Part shown: positions 35,142 to 44,220 of the stretch, piece after piece | How the letters are laid out: each line of letters begins with the position of its first letter | How positions within the stretch are numbered: position 1 is the stretch's first letter | DNA from: Novipirellula aureliae | GTDB taxonomy: Bacteria; Planctomycetota; Planctomycetia; Pirellulales; Pirellulaceae | Assembly: GCF_007860185.1 (NCBI RefSeq) | Contig: NZ_SJPY01000003.1 | Coordinates: 62,001 to 126,000 of the forward strand | Direction: 5' to 3' | DNA length: 64,000 nucleotides | Notes under the pieces: model-generated | What the model saw: only the letters and a program-made list of their open reading frames with translations | Database searches by the model: none | Told to the model about the DNA's origin: nothing | Program-made: the position numbers and the translations under genes

Positions 35142-36347
35142 CTAATCAACATCGATAAATTCGAGAGGTTGGGTTTCGGTGACATCGGCGACTCGGATCG
35201 CTAGTTCTCCGGCAAGGAGTCGGCGGAATGGTTTTCCGACAATATCGCCTCGCCATCCGACTAGCAACGAAGGCAACGAGTCCGATTTGCGTTGATCGAG
35301 TTCGTAGCCGAGTAATTCTCGGACATCGTCCGCATTGCCGACGATTGGTGGTGCGAGTTTGTGCTGACGACTGATACACGCGATCGAGGTAGACAAGAAT
35401 TGACTAAGCATCGGCGACACCGATTTGCGGTTCCCGCGCGCCCGTTGGGGAAGTTGGTCATCGGGGGTATCAAGAGCAACGGAGATCGCTTTGGCAATCG
35501 CCTCGTATTGTCCATTGTATCCACGTCGTTCGAGACCGCGAATGCCGCTGATTTTCTTAACATCGTCGCTGCCACGCTTGGCTAGTTCGACAATCAGATC
35601 GTCTCGCATCACGCGCCGCGGTATCCGGTCGGCCTGTTTCGCCCGATCTTCTCGCCAAAGCCAAAGTTGGCGTACCGTTTCGAGTTGACGCGCATTCAAA
35701 CCTGCAGAACCGCTCACGCGTCGCCAATTTTCGCGAGTCTCGGCTTCGATGACTTTGCGTTGCAGATTGTCCGCTTCCTCCTGCACCCATTCCAACCGCT
35801 CCAGCGCACTGATTTGGGACAATAAGGTCTTGTACATCGCATCGAGATCGGTCACATCTTGGAGGGCGTAGTTGATTTGGTCTTTCGTTAACGGTCGCTT
35901 ACGCCAATTCGTCCGAGTTTCTCCTTTTTGCAGCGATTTGCCGACCAATTTCTGAACCAAAGTGGCAAGCGATGCGGGATATTCCATCCCCACAAATCCG
36001 GCGGCCAATTGGGTATCGAACAGTCCCGCGATCGGTTTTCCCGTGAATCGGTAGCAAAAACGAATCTCTTCGCGAGCGGCATGAGCGATCACCGTCCGCC
36101 CAGGTTCGGCTAACTTTTGCCAAAACGGTTCCGTCGTCTCCAAAAGGTACGGATCGATAATCACTAATCGAATCCCGCCCGATGGATCGTTGGGGCGGTT
36201 TGGCAAGGCAACTTGGATTAGACAAAGCTCGGGCCGATAGCTATCTTCGGAAACGAATTCGGTGTCAAAACCGATCCAATCACTTTCTGAAATCTGGTCG
36301 CAAAGTTGTTGTAGTTCATCGCTGTTGTTAATCAAATCGTATTGCAC
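35142..36347 (-). CDS. rnd: ribonuclease D
   Basis: A 3'-to-5' exoribonuclease of the DEDD type involved in tRNA maturation. The DEDD motifs are FDTEF (about residues 27-31), HAAREEIRFC in place of the more common HAxxED, DTQLAAGF and YALQDVTDLDAMY. In the second motif the Asp is Glu, a mild change seen in related lineages. A C-terminal HRDC domain (residues about 215-290) and a further C-terminal part follow; 401 residues is normal. It converges with the LptC-like gene, with 22 bases between stops. Confidence 0.93.
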   Translation of the reverse strand: MQYDLINNSDELQQLCDQISESDWIGFDTEFVSEDSYRPELCLIQVALPNRPNDPSGGIRLVIIDPYLLETTEPFWQKLAEPGRTVIAHAAREEIRFCYRFTGKPIAGLFDTQLAAGFVGMEYPASLATLVQKLVGKSLQKGETRTNWRKRPLTKDQINYALQDVTDLDAMYKTLLSQISALERLEWVQEEADNLQRKVIEAETRENWRRVSGSAGLNARQLETVRQLWLWREDRAKQADRIPRRVMRDDLIVELAKRGSDDVKKISGIRGLERRGYNGQYEAIAKAISVALDTPDDQLPQRARGNRKSVSPMLSQFLSTSIACISRQHKLAPPIVGNADDVRELLGYELDQRKSDSLPSLLVGWRGDIVGKPFRRLLAGELAIRVADVTETQPLEFIDVD

Positions 36348-36468
36348 AACCGGCGCTTTTATTGTGGGGAATGAATGCTATTTGATCGCGACTTTAATCC
36401 TTTTCGTGCAAAACGGCTATCCGTTTCTCCTGTTTTTCTTCCCATCTTAACGCTGAAAGTATGCAATC

Positions 36469-37179
36469 GTGCCGGATTTGCTTGTTAGTGTACGCAGCTT
36501 TTCGGAATACCAAACCGTTGCTGCAGAGGATGTTGGGATCATCGATTTTAAAGAGCCTCGCAAGGGAGCGTTGTCACCCGTCGATCCGACGCTTTGGTAT
36601 CAAGTCGCTTCGTTCACCCAAAAGGGAGCAAGCAGGCAGTTTGAATCCGCGAAGCTATCAGCAGCTTTGGGAGAATCGGACGATTATAAATCGATTGTTG
36701 ATCAACTGCCGAGTGAATTCCAGTATGCCAAAGTCGGCCCCTGTGGCATCGATTCAAAGGAAGAACTGTTGCCGCTATGGGAAGCGGTCCGGGCCCGACT
36801 GCCGAAAACGACTGAATTGGTCGCGGTGGCTTATGCAGACCACGCGGCAGCTCTTTGTTTACCACCGATCGAGATTTTTGTGCTGGCACACAAGCTGGGT
36901 TTTCGACGGTGTCTGCTCGATACGTTTACGAAGCATGGCCAAACAACGTTCGATCATTTGACGATCGATGAGCTGTTGGAGTTGCAACAGTGCGCTCGTG
37001 AATCGGGGATGAAATGGGCACTTGCAGGTTCGCTGACCCGGCAACTTGCACAGGAAGCAAATCGCAAGGGAATCGCCCCCGATTGTTATGCTGTACGAGG
37101 CGATGTGTGCCGCGACGGCCGAACCAGCGAATTGTCGGTCGAGCGTTTAAGAAATTGGGTGTTGAATCATCCGGGATAG
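36469..37179 (+). CDS. mfnB: MfnB-like (5-formylfuran-3-yl)methyl phosphate synthase
   Basis: Makes the furan precursor of methanofuran from two glyceraldehyde 3-phosphates; planctomycetes carry this pathway for H4MPT-linked one-carbon metabolism. The protein (236 residues, UPF0264) has the MfnB pattern: IIDFKEPRKGALSP with the catalytic Lys, YAKVGPCG with the second Lys, FRRCLLDTFTKHGQ, and the closing APDCYAVRGDVCRDGRTSEL. Starts at GTG 36469, since the ATG at 36461 is in another frame. It stands alone between two convergently or separately transcribed genes. I judge the family from the motifs and length. Confidence 0.85.
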   Translation: MPDLLVSVRSFSEYQTVAAEDVGIIDFKEPRKGALSPVDPTLWYQVASFTQKGASRQFESAKLSAALGESDDYKSIVDQLPSEFQYAKVGPCGIDSKEELLPLWEAVRARLPKTTELVAVAYADHAAALCLPPIEIFVLAHKLGFRRCLLDTFTKHGQTTFDHLTIDELLELQQCARESGMKWALAGSLTRQLAQEANRKGIAPDCYAVRGDVCRDGRTSELSVERLRNWVLNHPG

Positions 37180-37262
37180 GCCAATTCAAGGGGCTCGATG
37201 AATGACGCCGACGCGGCAAGAAACCGGGAAAATGTGGAGTGCTTTGTCGATCTTTCATTTTA

Positions 37263-37312
37263 GGGTCGTCCACTACGACCAACCCTTATTTTTAATCTGG
37301 ACAAAGCACTAG
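37263..37312 (-). repeat. REP-like element, copy 2 (inverted)
   Basis: The reverse complement of this stretch gives TTGTCCAGATTAAAAATAAG followed by GGTTGGTCGTAGTGGACGA, nearly identical to 5997-6034. It lacks the right arm of the hairpin found in copy 1. It lies 80 bases after mfnB. Confidence 0.8.
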
Positions 37313-37375
37313 CGATGGGGGAAGCCGCAGATGCCGGGTCTTTCGCCCGTCGCCGCGGCCAGCTTACAAAAAGGC

Positions 37376-37606
37376 TCATCCGGCCCAGTTGAGATTGGTC
37401 ATGGCGATCAGACGTTCTTCGAAATTCCCGATAAGTCCGCCGACCATGCTCCAGCCATCGCGGTCACGAAGTTCGATCTCGCCAAATTTATTGATTCGTA
37501 AAATGGAATCGCCCGTAACGCCCGACTCGTGTAACTCTTTCAGATCAATTTCGCCTTCATTGACCACTTCGAGCAGGGTTTTTCCGGTAAGTTCAATGAA
37601 TTGCAT
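37376..37606 (-). CDS. small conserved protein of unknown function
   Basis: A 76-residue acidic soluble protein, MQFIELTGKTLLEVVN at the start. It has a mixed strand-helix pattern (DSILRINKFGEIELRDRDGW) that resembles small beta-rich regulatory proteins. I do not recognise a family. It has an ATG start and its length and composition fit a gene. It lies upstream of nothing on its own strand and downstream of the AAA+ gene by 125 bases. Confidence 0.65.
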   Translation of the reverse strand: MQFIELTGKTLLEVVNEGEIDLKELHESGVTGDSILRINKFGEIELRDRDGWSMVGGLIGNFEERLIAMTNLNWAG

Positions 37607-37731
37607 GATGAAAACCTTCGAATGCTTGTGATTAGAACGCCTATGAATGGCTTTCCGGTGTGTCGTAGGCTGTCGACCAAGACGTCCGTTGCCTGATTCT
37701 AATCAAATCCAATTCAATTTCACGCTCCAAA

Positions 37732-39369
37732 TCAGTCCATCACAGAGAAGTAGTTCTCGCAAGCGAAATCGAAATACTCATTTTTCAATTCGACTTCCAA
37801 ATTGTTGTACAAGCAAAAGTTTTTGACTTGCAGCAGCAAGTCACGCGGTTGGCAATTTCGAAAGGGGCGGTTGATTGGTTTGTAGTGCGTTTGAATGAGG
37901 TACTCGATCGCGTCCGCCTTGTAGGGGATCTTGGTGACTCGGCACATGATCTCAAACAGCTTTCGGAAATCGGACTCCGGTGGATTCGGCACTTCAATCT
38001 TGTAGGGAATCCGTCGCAAAAACGCATCATCGACCAAATCTTTTGGTTCCAAGTTGGTGCTGAAAATCACCAATTGGTCAAATGGGACTTGAATCTTCTT
38101 CCCGTTTGCCATGTTCAAAAAGTCATAACGTTTTTCAAGCGGGATGATCCAACGGTTTAGCAGTTGGTCGATACTCATCTTTTGACGACCAAAGTCATCG
38201 ATTACCAAGGTCCCACAATTGCTTTTTAGTTGTAGCGGTGCTTCGCTGATGTTACTTTCGGAGTTTGATTGGACCTCCAGCATATCCAGGGTTAACTCGC
38301 CCCCCGCGACGATCGTGGGTCGTTTGATTCGAACCCAGCGTTTGTCGAAGCATACCGTGTCGATCAACCCTTTACCCGCTTTGGGCATTGCCAATTCATG
38401 ATTCATTGGATCGAAAACACGTAGCACCGCTCCGTCGATCTCGATTGCTCGCGGGATCCACACGTATTTCCCGAATGCACCGGTCACACGTTCGGCGATG
38501 GATGTTTTGCCGTTACCTGGAAAACCGAACAAAAACATCCCCCGACCACTGGCGACCGCAGGGCCGAGTCGAATCAGCATTTGCGGATTGATCAGTAGAT
38601 CTTCAAAGGCTCTCTCCAGGTCAGGCTTCTTGGGGTATTGCCCTTCGATCGTTTGTTTGTGAACGCTGGAGACATAATCTTGTAGCCTGACCGGACACGC
38701 ACCGAAGTAGGTGCAATCCGAATTGAGATTTCGAGCCACTTCGCGGCCTGATTCTGTTAGCACATAGACGTAATCGTTGGTACTCGTTTTGTCTTTGTAG
38801 CCCACCCGTTGCTCCATCTTTAGGCGGTTTAGCAGCGGTTCCACCAGGTTGAAAGGCAGTTGCACTTGATCCGCGATTCGGCGGCCTTCGCATTCGCCAA
38901 TATTTCTCAGAAAACGATAGACGATCGCCTCAAGGAGTGATTCACTGATTTGCGACTCGGCTAAGTTTGTCGGCTCCGTTGGCCGCCAAGGTTCATCGCG
39001 GCTGGGCGAAAAGCCGCCACTCATCGGATGGCTTTTCGTCTCCGAACTCCGGATTCCGGTCGATGGTTGCGATTGAGACAACGAGGGTTGTTGTGGGCGT
39101 CGGGCGGGACGTTCGGACGTTGGGGCTGGCGATTGAGCGGGTCGAGGCGTTTGTTTCGCCGATACCGGTTCGGCGGGTCGTGGCGTTTGCTTCGGTTGTA
39201 TCTCTCGGTTTGCTGATCGTTGTCCTGATGAGCCGGTTTCGGCTCGCTCGCCGCCCAACGCATGAATTCGCGATAGCAACGCGTCGAGTTGATCACCGAC
39301 CGGCGTTCGTTTGGCACTGTCTGAATTTGGTGGTGCTGTATTGGTAGAGGGTGTCGTCGAACGGTTCAT
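37732..39369 (-). CDS. AAA+ ATPase with winged-helix-like N-terminal part
   Basis: A 545-residue cytoplasmic protein. Residues 1-130 are a disordered tract rich in Pro, Gln, Ser and Thr (SAKQTPRPAQS repeats). A helix-turn-helix or winged-helix-like part follows (ESLLEAIVYRFLRNIGECEG, LVEPLLNRLKMEQRVGY), then the AAA+ domain: Walker A GFPGNGKTS (about residues 284-292), Walker B-like TLVIDDFGRQ and VIFSTNLEPKDLVDD with a downstream sensor Arg region FLRRIPYKIEV. Such ATPases occur widely in planctomycetes and are of unknown role, perhaps in chromatin or secretion. It starts 256 bases from the divergent secretin-like gene. Confidence 0.85.
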   Translation of the reverse strand: MNRSTTPSTNTAPPNSDSAKRTPVGDQLDALLSRIHALGGERAETGSSGQRSANREIQPKQTPRPAEPVSAKQTPRPAQSPAPTSERPARRPQQPSLSQSQPSTGIRSSETKSHPMSGGFSPSRDEPWRPTEPTNLAESQISESLLEAIVYRFLRNIGECEGRRIADQVQLPFNLVEPLLNRLKMEQRVGYKDKTSTNDYVYVLTESGREVARNLNSDCTYFGACPVRLQDYVSSVHKQTIEGQYPKKPDLERAFEDLLINPQMLIRLGPAVASGRGMFLFGFPGNGKTSIAERVTGAFGKYVWIPRAIEIDGAVLRVFDPMNHELAMPKAGKGLIDTVCFDKRWVRIKRPTIVAGGELTLDMLEVQSNSESNISEAPLQLKSNCGTLVIDDFGRQKMSIDQLLNRWIIPLEKRYDFLNMANGKKIQVPFDQLVIFSTNLEPKDLVDDAFLRRIPYKIEVPNPPESDFRKLFEIMCRVTKIPYKADAIEYLIQTHYKPINRPFRNCQPRDLLLQVKNFCLYNNLEVELKNEYFDFACENYFSVMD

Positions 39370-39625
39370 CGAGAGTTCTGCTCAAAAGTAGGAACGCGGA
39401 CGAGTGTGAATGATCGACCGATTATTCAAGATTGTCGGCATCCGCTCTCGATCCCTATTGCCGATCCCCAATCAAGCGGACGATGGTCCCGTTTGCCACA
39501 AAACGAACGAAACGATTCATTCTTGCAATCGATACAACTCGATTGCACTTGCCGTCAATCAGACAAAGCGGCTATAGGGAACCGCACAAAAGAATCTGTC
39601 CCTTTCGCTTCGATCATTTTCGGCA

Positions 39626-40909
39626 ATGCAAATGACTTATCAATCTGCTCTTTTGGAGCGTTTCAGCCAACGAAAAAGCTGTCGCGTTTGCCTTCGCGTG
39701 CTTGTTTTCAGTGGTTTAACACTGGGAGTGATCTCGCTAGCGGATGCCCAGAACCCGTCTTCAGGGATGGGATTACCGCCTGGACTTGCTGCTGGGGCGA
39801 CTCCGCCAAGTTTGCAACAACCGCCGAGCGGACAATCTGCGACCGCTATGGCCCAAACTCCGCAAAGCCGAGGGCAAGGTGAAGTGACCGCTGGCGGCCA
39901 ATTGCCTCGTGCTGCTGGCCAGGAGCATCGGGTGTACGACTTGACCCCCTATACTCGCTATTTAACCAAGCAAGATCATCCGGAACAGGCGATTGTCGAT
40001 TGGATTTTGCGAGAAACCGGCACCGATATTTGGTTTTCCGAACCGTTCGGGTTTATGAACGCAACGCGAGATAGTTTGTCGGTCTATCACACGCCCGAAG
40101 TCCACCAAGTGATCGCTGGCATCGTCGACCGTTTTGTCGCGGGCGAGGTCGAGCCTCAGATCATGCACCTGCGTCTAATGACCGTTGGCAATCCAAACTG
40201 GCGGGCCAGAGCCCATATGTTGATGACCCACGTGCCCGTCGATTCGCCTGGCGTCCAAGCTTGGTTGTTGAGCAAAGAAAACGCGGCAATGGTTTTAAAC
40301 ATGCTTCGCCAACGCACCGACGCACGCGAGGTCCAGGGGGTCGATATGCCGGTGTTTAACGGGCAAACCGAACGAATCGCTCAAACCCGTGGACGCAACT
40401 ATGTGCGAAATGTTCGCGAATCACCTAACGGATGGCCGCCATACGAACCGGAAACTGGCGAAGTCCAGGAAGGGTACCAATTGGCGTTAAGCCCCCTTTT
40501 GAGCACCGATGGCCGTATCATCGACTGTATGATCAAGGCGGATATCGACCAAGTGGACAAGTTGAATCATGTCGATTTGGAGTTGCCGCTTCGTAACCAG
40601 CAAGTTCATCGCACCCGAATCGATGTGCCGCAGGTCGTTAGTTGGCGATTGCACGAGCGTTTTCGCTGGGAATCGGACAAAGTCTTGTTGCTTTCGTGCG
40701 GTGTTGTTGCCAGCCCCGAGCGGACAGGTGGATCGTCGCTGTTGAACTTGGACATGTTGACCGGTACGACCACAGGCCGTGCGGATGCACTCCTGTTTAT
40801 CGCATTCCGAGGCCGAGCTTCGGAAAACTTGCAAGCCCCAGCCGCTAGCAGTGCACCGATACGATCGGCAGCCAACCCGTATGGCGGATCGAATCGCGGG
40901 CGTTACTAG
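39626..40909 (+). CDS. secreted protein, possibly secretin-like
   Basis: A 427-residue protein with a signal peptide (CLRVLVFSGLTLGVISLADA, cleavage before QNPS), then a Pro/Gln/Gly-rich linker. The main part, VYDLTPYTRYL ... LSVYHTPEVHQVIAGIVDRF, resembles the secretin N0/STN-type domains of GspD; the later beta part (LALSPLLSTDGRIIDCMIKA) fits but no classical secretin C-terminal pore motif is obvious. Starts at ATG 39626, with a second ATG two codons later. Its TAG stop falls inside the left end of a 105-base TIR element that begins at 40906, so the last residues or stop may have been set by the insertion. Confidence 0.7.
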   Translation: MQMTYQSALLERFSQRKSCRVCLRVLVFSGLTLGVISLADAQNPSSGMGLPPGLAAGATPPSLQQPPSGQSATAMAQTPQSRGQGEVTAGGQLPRAAGQEHRVYDLTPYTRYLTKQDHPEQAIVDWILRETGTDIWFSEPFGFMNATRDSLSVYHTPEVHQVIAGIVDRFVAGEVEPQIMHLRLMTVGNPNWRARAHMLMTHVPVDSPGVQAWLLSKENAAMVLNMLRQRTDAREVQGVDMPVFNGQTERIAQTRGRNYVRNVRESPNGWPPYEPETGEVQEGYQLALSPLLSTDGRIIDCMIKADIDQVDKLNHVDLELPLRNQQVHRTRIDVPQVVSWRLHERFRWESDKVLLLSCGVVASPERTGGSSLLNLDMLTGTTTGRADALLFIAFRGRASENLQAPAASSAPIRSAANPYGGSNRGRY

Positions 40910-41010
40910 CCCGGATGATTCGCAGACTGTCTTTCGAGCAATGAACGTAAACGCTTTAAGGCGTAGACGTTAGCAAAACAATTTGCAAGCCCATGAATCA
41001 TCCGGGCTAG
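40906..41010. repeat. 105-base TIR element, copy B
   Basis: The ends are perfect 16-base inverted repeats, CTAGCCCGGATGATTC and GAATCATCCGGGCTAG. The interior matches copy A (25203-25307). The TAG at 40907-40909 is the stop codon of the upstream gene. Confidence 0.92.
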
Positions 41011-41173
41011 GCGATCGATCGGGTAGGCGGCGGAGTCGTAATGTCACTCGTAACGGATTGGATTGCGTTGTGCGTAGGCATCGTCTCATTGTTTCGTCGC
41101 GACGACGCAATTCACCCTCACACGAAGCCAGGGCTCGAGAGGAGAGCCGTAAAGCGAGCCTTTAGCGAGCTCT

Positions 41174-41266
41174 TCTGGCAGGGTTCTCTGGGCAGGGTTC
41201 TCTGGGCAGGGTTCTCTGGGCAGGGTTCTCTGGGCAGGGTTCTCTGGGCAGGGTTCTCTGGGCAGG
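41174..41266. repeat. 14-base minisatellite, about six copies
   Basis: CAGGGTTCTCTGGG recurs with period 14 from 41179, 41193, 41207, 41221, 41235 and 41249. It lies 250 bases upstream of the ketosynthase gene. The whole spacer 40910-41514 shows no gene. Confidence 0.93.
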
Positions 41267-41514
41267 TCGAACCCCGTGACGCCCAAACCCAAACGCAAGT
41301 TCGAACATCGCTTCGCTGGTTCGACTTTGCCTAACAAGTTTGGGGTGATTGGCATTGTCGCGGTAAGTTGCCTTGGGACTCGAAAGCACTGGCAAAATTA
41401 GCGAATTCGCCCCCCTCAAAGAATTCTCACAATTCGTTTAGAATCGGGTCTTGTCAGAATCGACCCACTTAATTCACCTTAGCGAAACAACCGGCCGTGG
41501 CCGTGACCTCTTTT

Positions 41515-42825
41515 ATGGACAGATCCGAAATTTGCCGCGTCGTGATTACCGGCCGCGGCGTAGTCAGCCCTCTTGGAAACGACCCTGCGACGGTGCTTTC
41601 GCGGTTGCGCAGCGGTGCAAGTGGCGTGCGTCCTTTCACGCAGGTTCCGCAAGGCGTCTTGTGCGTCGACCATGGTGCCGAGGCCGTCGACTTTACCGGC
41701 CATATCTCCAACTACGGTCCTCTTGAAAAGCCGCTCCAGCGAACGATCAAGAAGGGCAGCAAAGTGATGTGCCGGGAAATCGAAATGGGGGTAGCAGTCG
41801 CACAACTCGCCCTCCACGATGCAGCCCTTAGCGAAGATAAGCGTGATCCCAAACGCGTCGGTGTGGTTTATGGGTGTGATTACATCATGTCGCTGCCGGA
41901 GGAGTTCATTGCTGGGATCCGCAAGTGCATGGATGCCGATGGCAATTTTGATTTCGACCGCTGGGGGCAGGAAGGGCGCGTCGAAGTCAATCCTCTGTGG
42001 CTGCTGAAGTACCTTCCGAATATGCCCGCCAGTCACATTGCGATTTATAACAATCTAAGAGCAGCCAACAACTCGATCACGGTTCGCGAAGCGTCCGCTG
42101 GTGCTGCGATCGGTGAAGCGGTCTCGACGATCCAGCGAGGTCATGCCGACGCCTTGATCGTCGGTTCGACCGGTTCACGAGTGCATCCGCTGCGAACCTT
42201 ACATGCCTCCCTTCAAGAAAAATTGGCAGCCGACACGGAAGACCCCTCCAAGATGAGCCGTCCATTCGATTCGTCACGCGACGGAAGCGTCGTCGGCGAA
42301 GGGGCCGCAGCGTTCGTTTGTGAATCACTCCAACATGCGACCGATCGCGGCGCGAATATCTTGGGGGAAGTGGTCGGCTATTGCAGTAGTGCCGTCGGCC
42401 CAGCCGCAGGTGCTGACTTCCTCAAAAAAGCGGTCGTAAATGTTCTCAAAGGAGCACTCGGTACCGCGGATCCGAAATCGATTGGTCATATCCATGCACA
42501 TGGTCTGGGGACGATCGAATCGGACCGTAACGAAGCGATCGGCATCGCCGAAGTCTTCGGCCCCCCCGCCGACCAACCGCCGGTGACGACTGCAAAGGGG
42601 CACATCGGGAACCTCGGTGCCGGAGGCGGGATGGTGGAAGTGATTGCCAGTCTCGACTCGCTCGGTGGCGAATTGTTTCCGATTCTTAATTGCAATCGTT
42701 TGGATCCCGAATGCCCGATCAATGCCTGCACCAATGCGGGCACCCCAGCAGGCGACGAATTTATTAGCCTTAATGTGACGCCGCAAGGACAAGCTTCGGC
42801 CGTCCGCATCCGGCGTTTTGCGTGA
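41515..42825 (+). CDS. beta-ketoacyl-ACP synthase-like protein lacking the catalytic Cys
   Basis: A thiolase-fold protein in the FabF/KS-II family, about 436 residues from ATG 41515. The second and third catalytic positions are conserved (HAHGLGT and GHIGNLGAGGG, both with His). At the first position, where FabF has SIATACTSG, this protein reads SITVREASAG, with Glu 192 in place of the active-site Cys. Such changes occur in chain-length factor (KS-beta) subunits and in decarboxylating KSQ domains (Gln), where acyl transfer is not made. It may pair with a second KS outside the window. The remainder (RRVVITGRGVVSPLGND-type start, VGSTGSRVHPL) is normal. A GTG at 41497 would add six residues. 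It is followed by rsmH after six bases. Confidence 0.88.
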   Translation: MDRSEICRVVITGRGVVSPLGNDPATVLSRLRSGASGVRPFTQVPQGVLCVDHGAEAVDFTGHISNYGPLEKPLQRTIKKGSKVMCREIEMGVAVAQLALHDAALSEDKRDPKRVGVVYGCDYIMSLPEEFIAGIRKCMDADGNFDFDRWGQEGRVEVNPLWLLKYLPNMPASHIAIYNNLRAANNSITVREASAGAAIGEAVSTIQRGHADALIVGSTGSRVHPLRTLHASLQEKLAADTEDPSKMSRPFDSSRDGSVVGEGAAAFVCESLQHATDRGANILGEVVGYCSSAVGPAAGADFLKKAVVNVLKGALGTADPKSIGHIHAHGLGTIESDRNEAIGIAEVFGPPADQPPVTTAKGHIGNLGAGGGMVEVIASLDSLGGELFPILNCNRLDPECPINACTNAGTPAGDEFISLNVTPQGQASAVRIRRFA

Positions 42826-42831
42826 TCTGTT

Positions 42832-43752
42832 TTGACGGATATTGATAACTTGCCCAGCCGTTCCGACGGCGAACGAACGTGCCACGTTTCGGTCATGCCC
42901 GATGAGGTGACTCAGTGGTTGATCGAAGCATCGCCCGAAACGATTATCGACGGCACCTATGGCGGCGGCGGCCACAGTCGCTTGCTACTTGATCAGTTGC
43001 CGGTTGGACGAGGCCGAGTGATTGGACTTGATCGCGATCCGAGTGTGGCGTTGCGAGTCGAGTCCGAAACCCATGATCCTCGGTTGACCGTTTTTGTCGC
43101 CAGTTACGAGCAGACACCCAAGGCGCTTGCCCAATTCGACTTGGCACATGCCGACGCAATGGTTTTAGATTTGGGGTTGTCAAGCGACCAATTGGCCGAT
43201 CGTGAGCGGGGATTTAGTTTTACGCAAAACGGGCCTTTGGATCTACGTTTTGATCCTGAGAACGGCGTTCCGGCCAGTCGCTGGTTGGCCTCCCATGACG
43301 AGAAACAGATTGCTGATGCGATCTATCAGTATGGAGAAGAACGCTTCAGTCGGCGAATTGCCCGTGCAATCGTCGCTCGGCAACGAGAACGAAATCCGGT
43401 GGACACCGTTGATGACCTGGTCGAGATTTGTCGGCGCTGCGTACCGCGAAGTCGCAATCACGATATTCATCCTGCGACCCGAACGTTTCAAGCGCTTCGC
43501 ATCGCAGTAAACGATGAACTCGGCATCTTAGAGCGAACGCTCGCAGCAGCACCTGGTTGGTTATCACCAGGCGGACGGATTGCCATCATCAGTTTCCATT
43601 CGCTCGAAGATCGCATCGTCAAACACGCATTTCGAGACGACGATCGCTGGGAAATCTTGACAAAGAAACCGCTCCGCCCGAGCGAGTCGGAAGTTGCAAA
43701 CAACTCAAGAAGTCGAAGTGCAAAAATGCGAGTCGCCGCCCGAAGAGCGTAG
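42832..43752 (+). CDS. rsmH: 16S rRNA m4C1402 methyltransferase
   Basis: Methylates C1402 of 16S rRNA. The sequence is complete: CHVSVMPDEVTQWL, the SAM motif IDGTYGGGGHSRLLL, LDRDPSVAL, ADAMVLDLGLSSDQL, HPATRTFQALRIAVNDEL and the end GRIAIISFHSLEDRIVKHAF, then LRPSESEVANNSRSRSAKMR. 306 residues is normal. The start must lie before CHVSVM; TTG 42832 is taken, with a TTG at 42850 as the alternative. It probably shares a transcript with the ketosynthase-like gene six bases before. The usual mra/mur partners do not follow; a repeat-filled spacer does. Confidence 0.94.
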   Translation: MTDIDNLPSRSDGERTCHVSVMPDEVTQWLIEASPETIIDGTYGGGGHSRLLLDQLPVGRGRVIGLDRDPSVALRVESETHDPRLTVFVASYEQTPKALAQFDLAHADAMVLDLGLSSDQLADRERGFSFTQNGPLDLRFDPENGVPASRWLASHDEKQIADAIYQYGEERFSRRIARAIVARQRERNPVDTVDDLVEICRRCVPRSRNHDIHPATRTFQALRIAVNDELGILERTLAAAPGWLSPGGRIAIISFHSLEDRIVKHAFRDDDRWEILTKKPLRPSESEVANNSRSRSAKMRVAARRA

Positions 43753-43945
43753 ATGGGGACGGGGTACTCAAATGCTTCGCTTTTGAGCAGCTTGAGATTA
43801 TCTCCTTTTCGTTCCTGCCTTCGTCAAATACGCCGTTGGCGTATTGAAGGAAGAAGCGAACAAAAACAACGCATCACAATTGTCATCGAGTCGATCTTTT
43901 TGAGCACGTTAGCCCGGATGATTCATTAGCCGTTTTGCCGATAGC

Positions 43946-44061
43946 GGCCTGCTGATTTAATCGTTTAACGCTTAGCCGAAGGCGTCAGCTTTTCCGTAAG
44001 CGATCGCCTACGGCTTGTCGTTAAACAATCAGTCGAGTCAAACCGACTAAATCAGCAGGCC
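43946..44061. repeat. 116-base palindromic unit 1
   Basis: GGCCTGCTGATTTA (43946-43959) pairs with TAAATCAGCAGGCC (44048-44061). The interior is palindromic too (GTTTAACGCTTAGCCGAAGGCG against CGCCTACGGCTTGTCGTTAAAC, four mismatches). Confidence 0.9.
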
Positions 44062-44104
44062 GATAGCCACGGCTGCGTGATTTGTCGTGTGAACCGTGGC
44101 TAAC

Positions 44105-44220
44105 GGGCTGTCGATTTAATCGTTTAACGCTTAGCCGAAGGCGTCAGCTTTTCTATAAGCGATCGCCTACGGCTTGTCGTTAAACAATCAGTCGAGTCAA
44201 ACCGATTAAATCGACAGCCC
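44105..44220. repeat. 116-base palindromic unit 2
   Basis: GGGCTGTCGATTTAATCG (44105-44122) has a perfect reverse complement at 44203-44220. The interior differs from unit 1 in only a few bases. Lengths of the two units are the same, 116. Confidence 0.92.
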
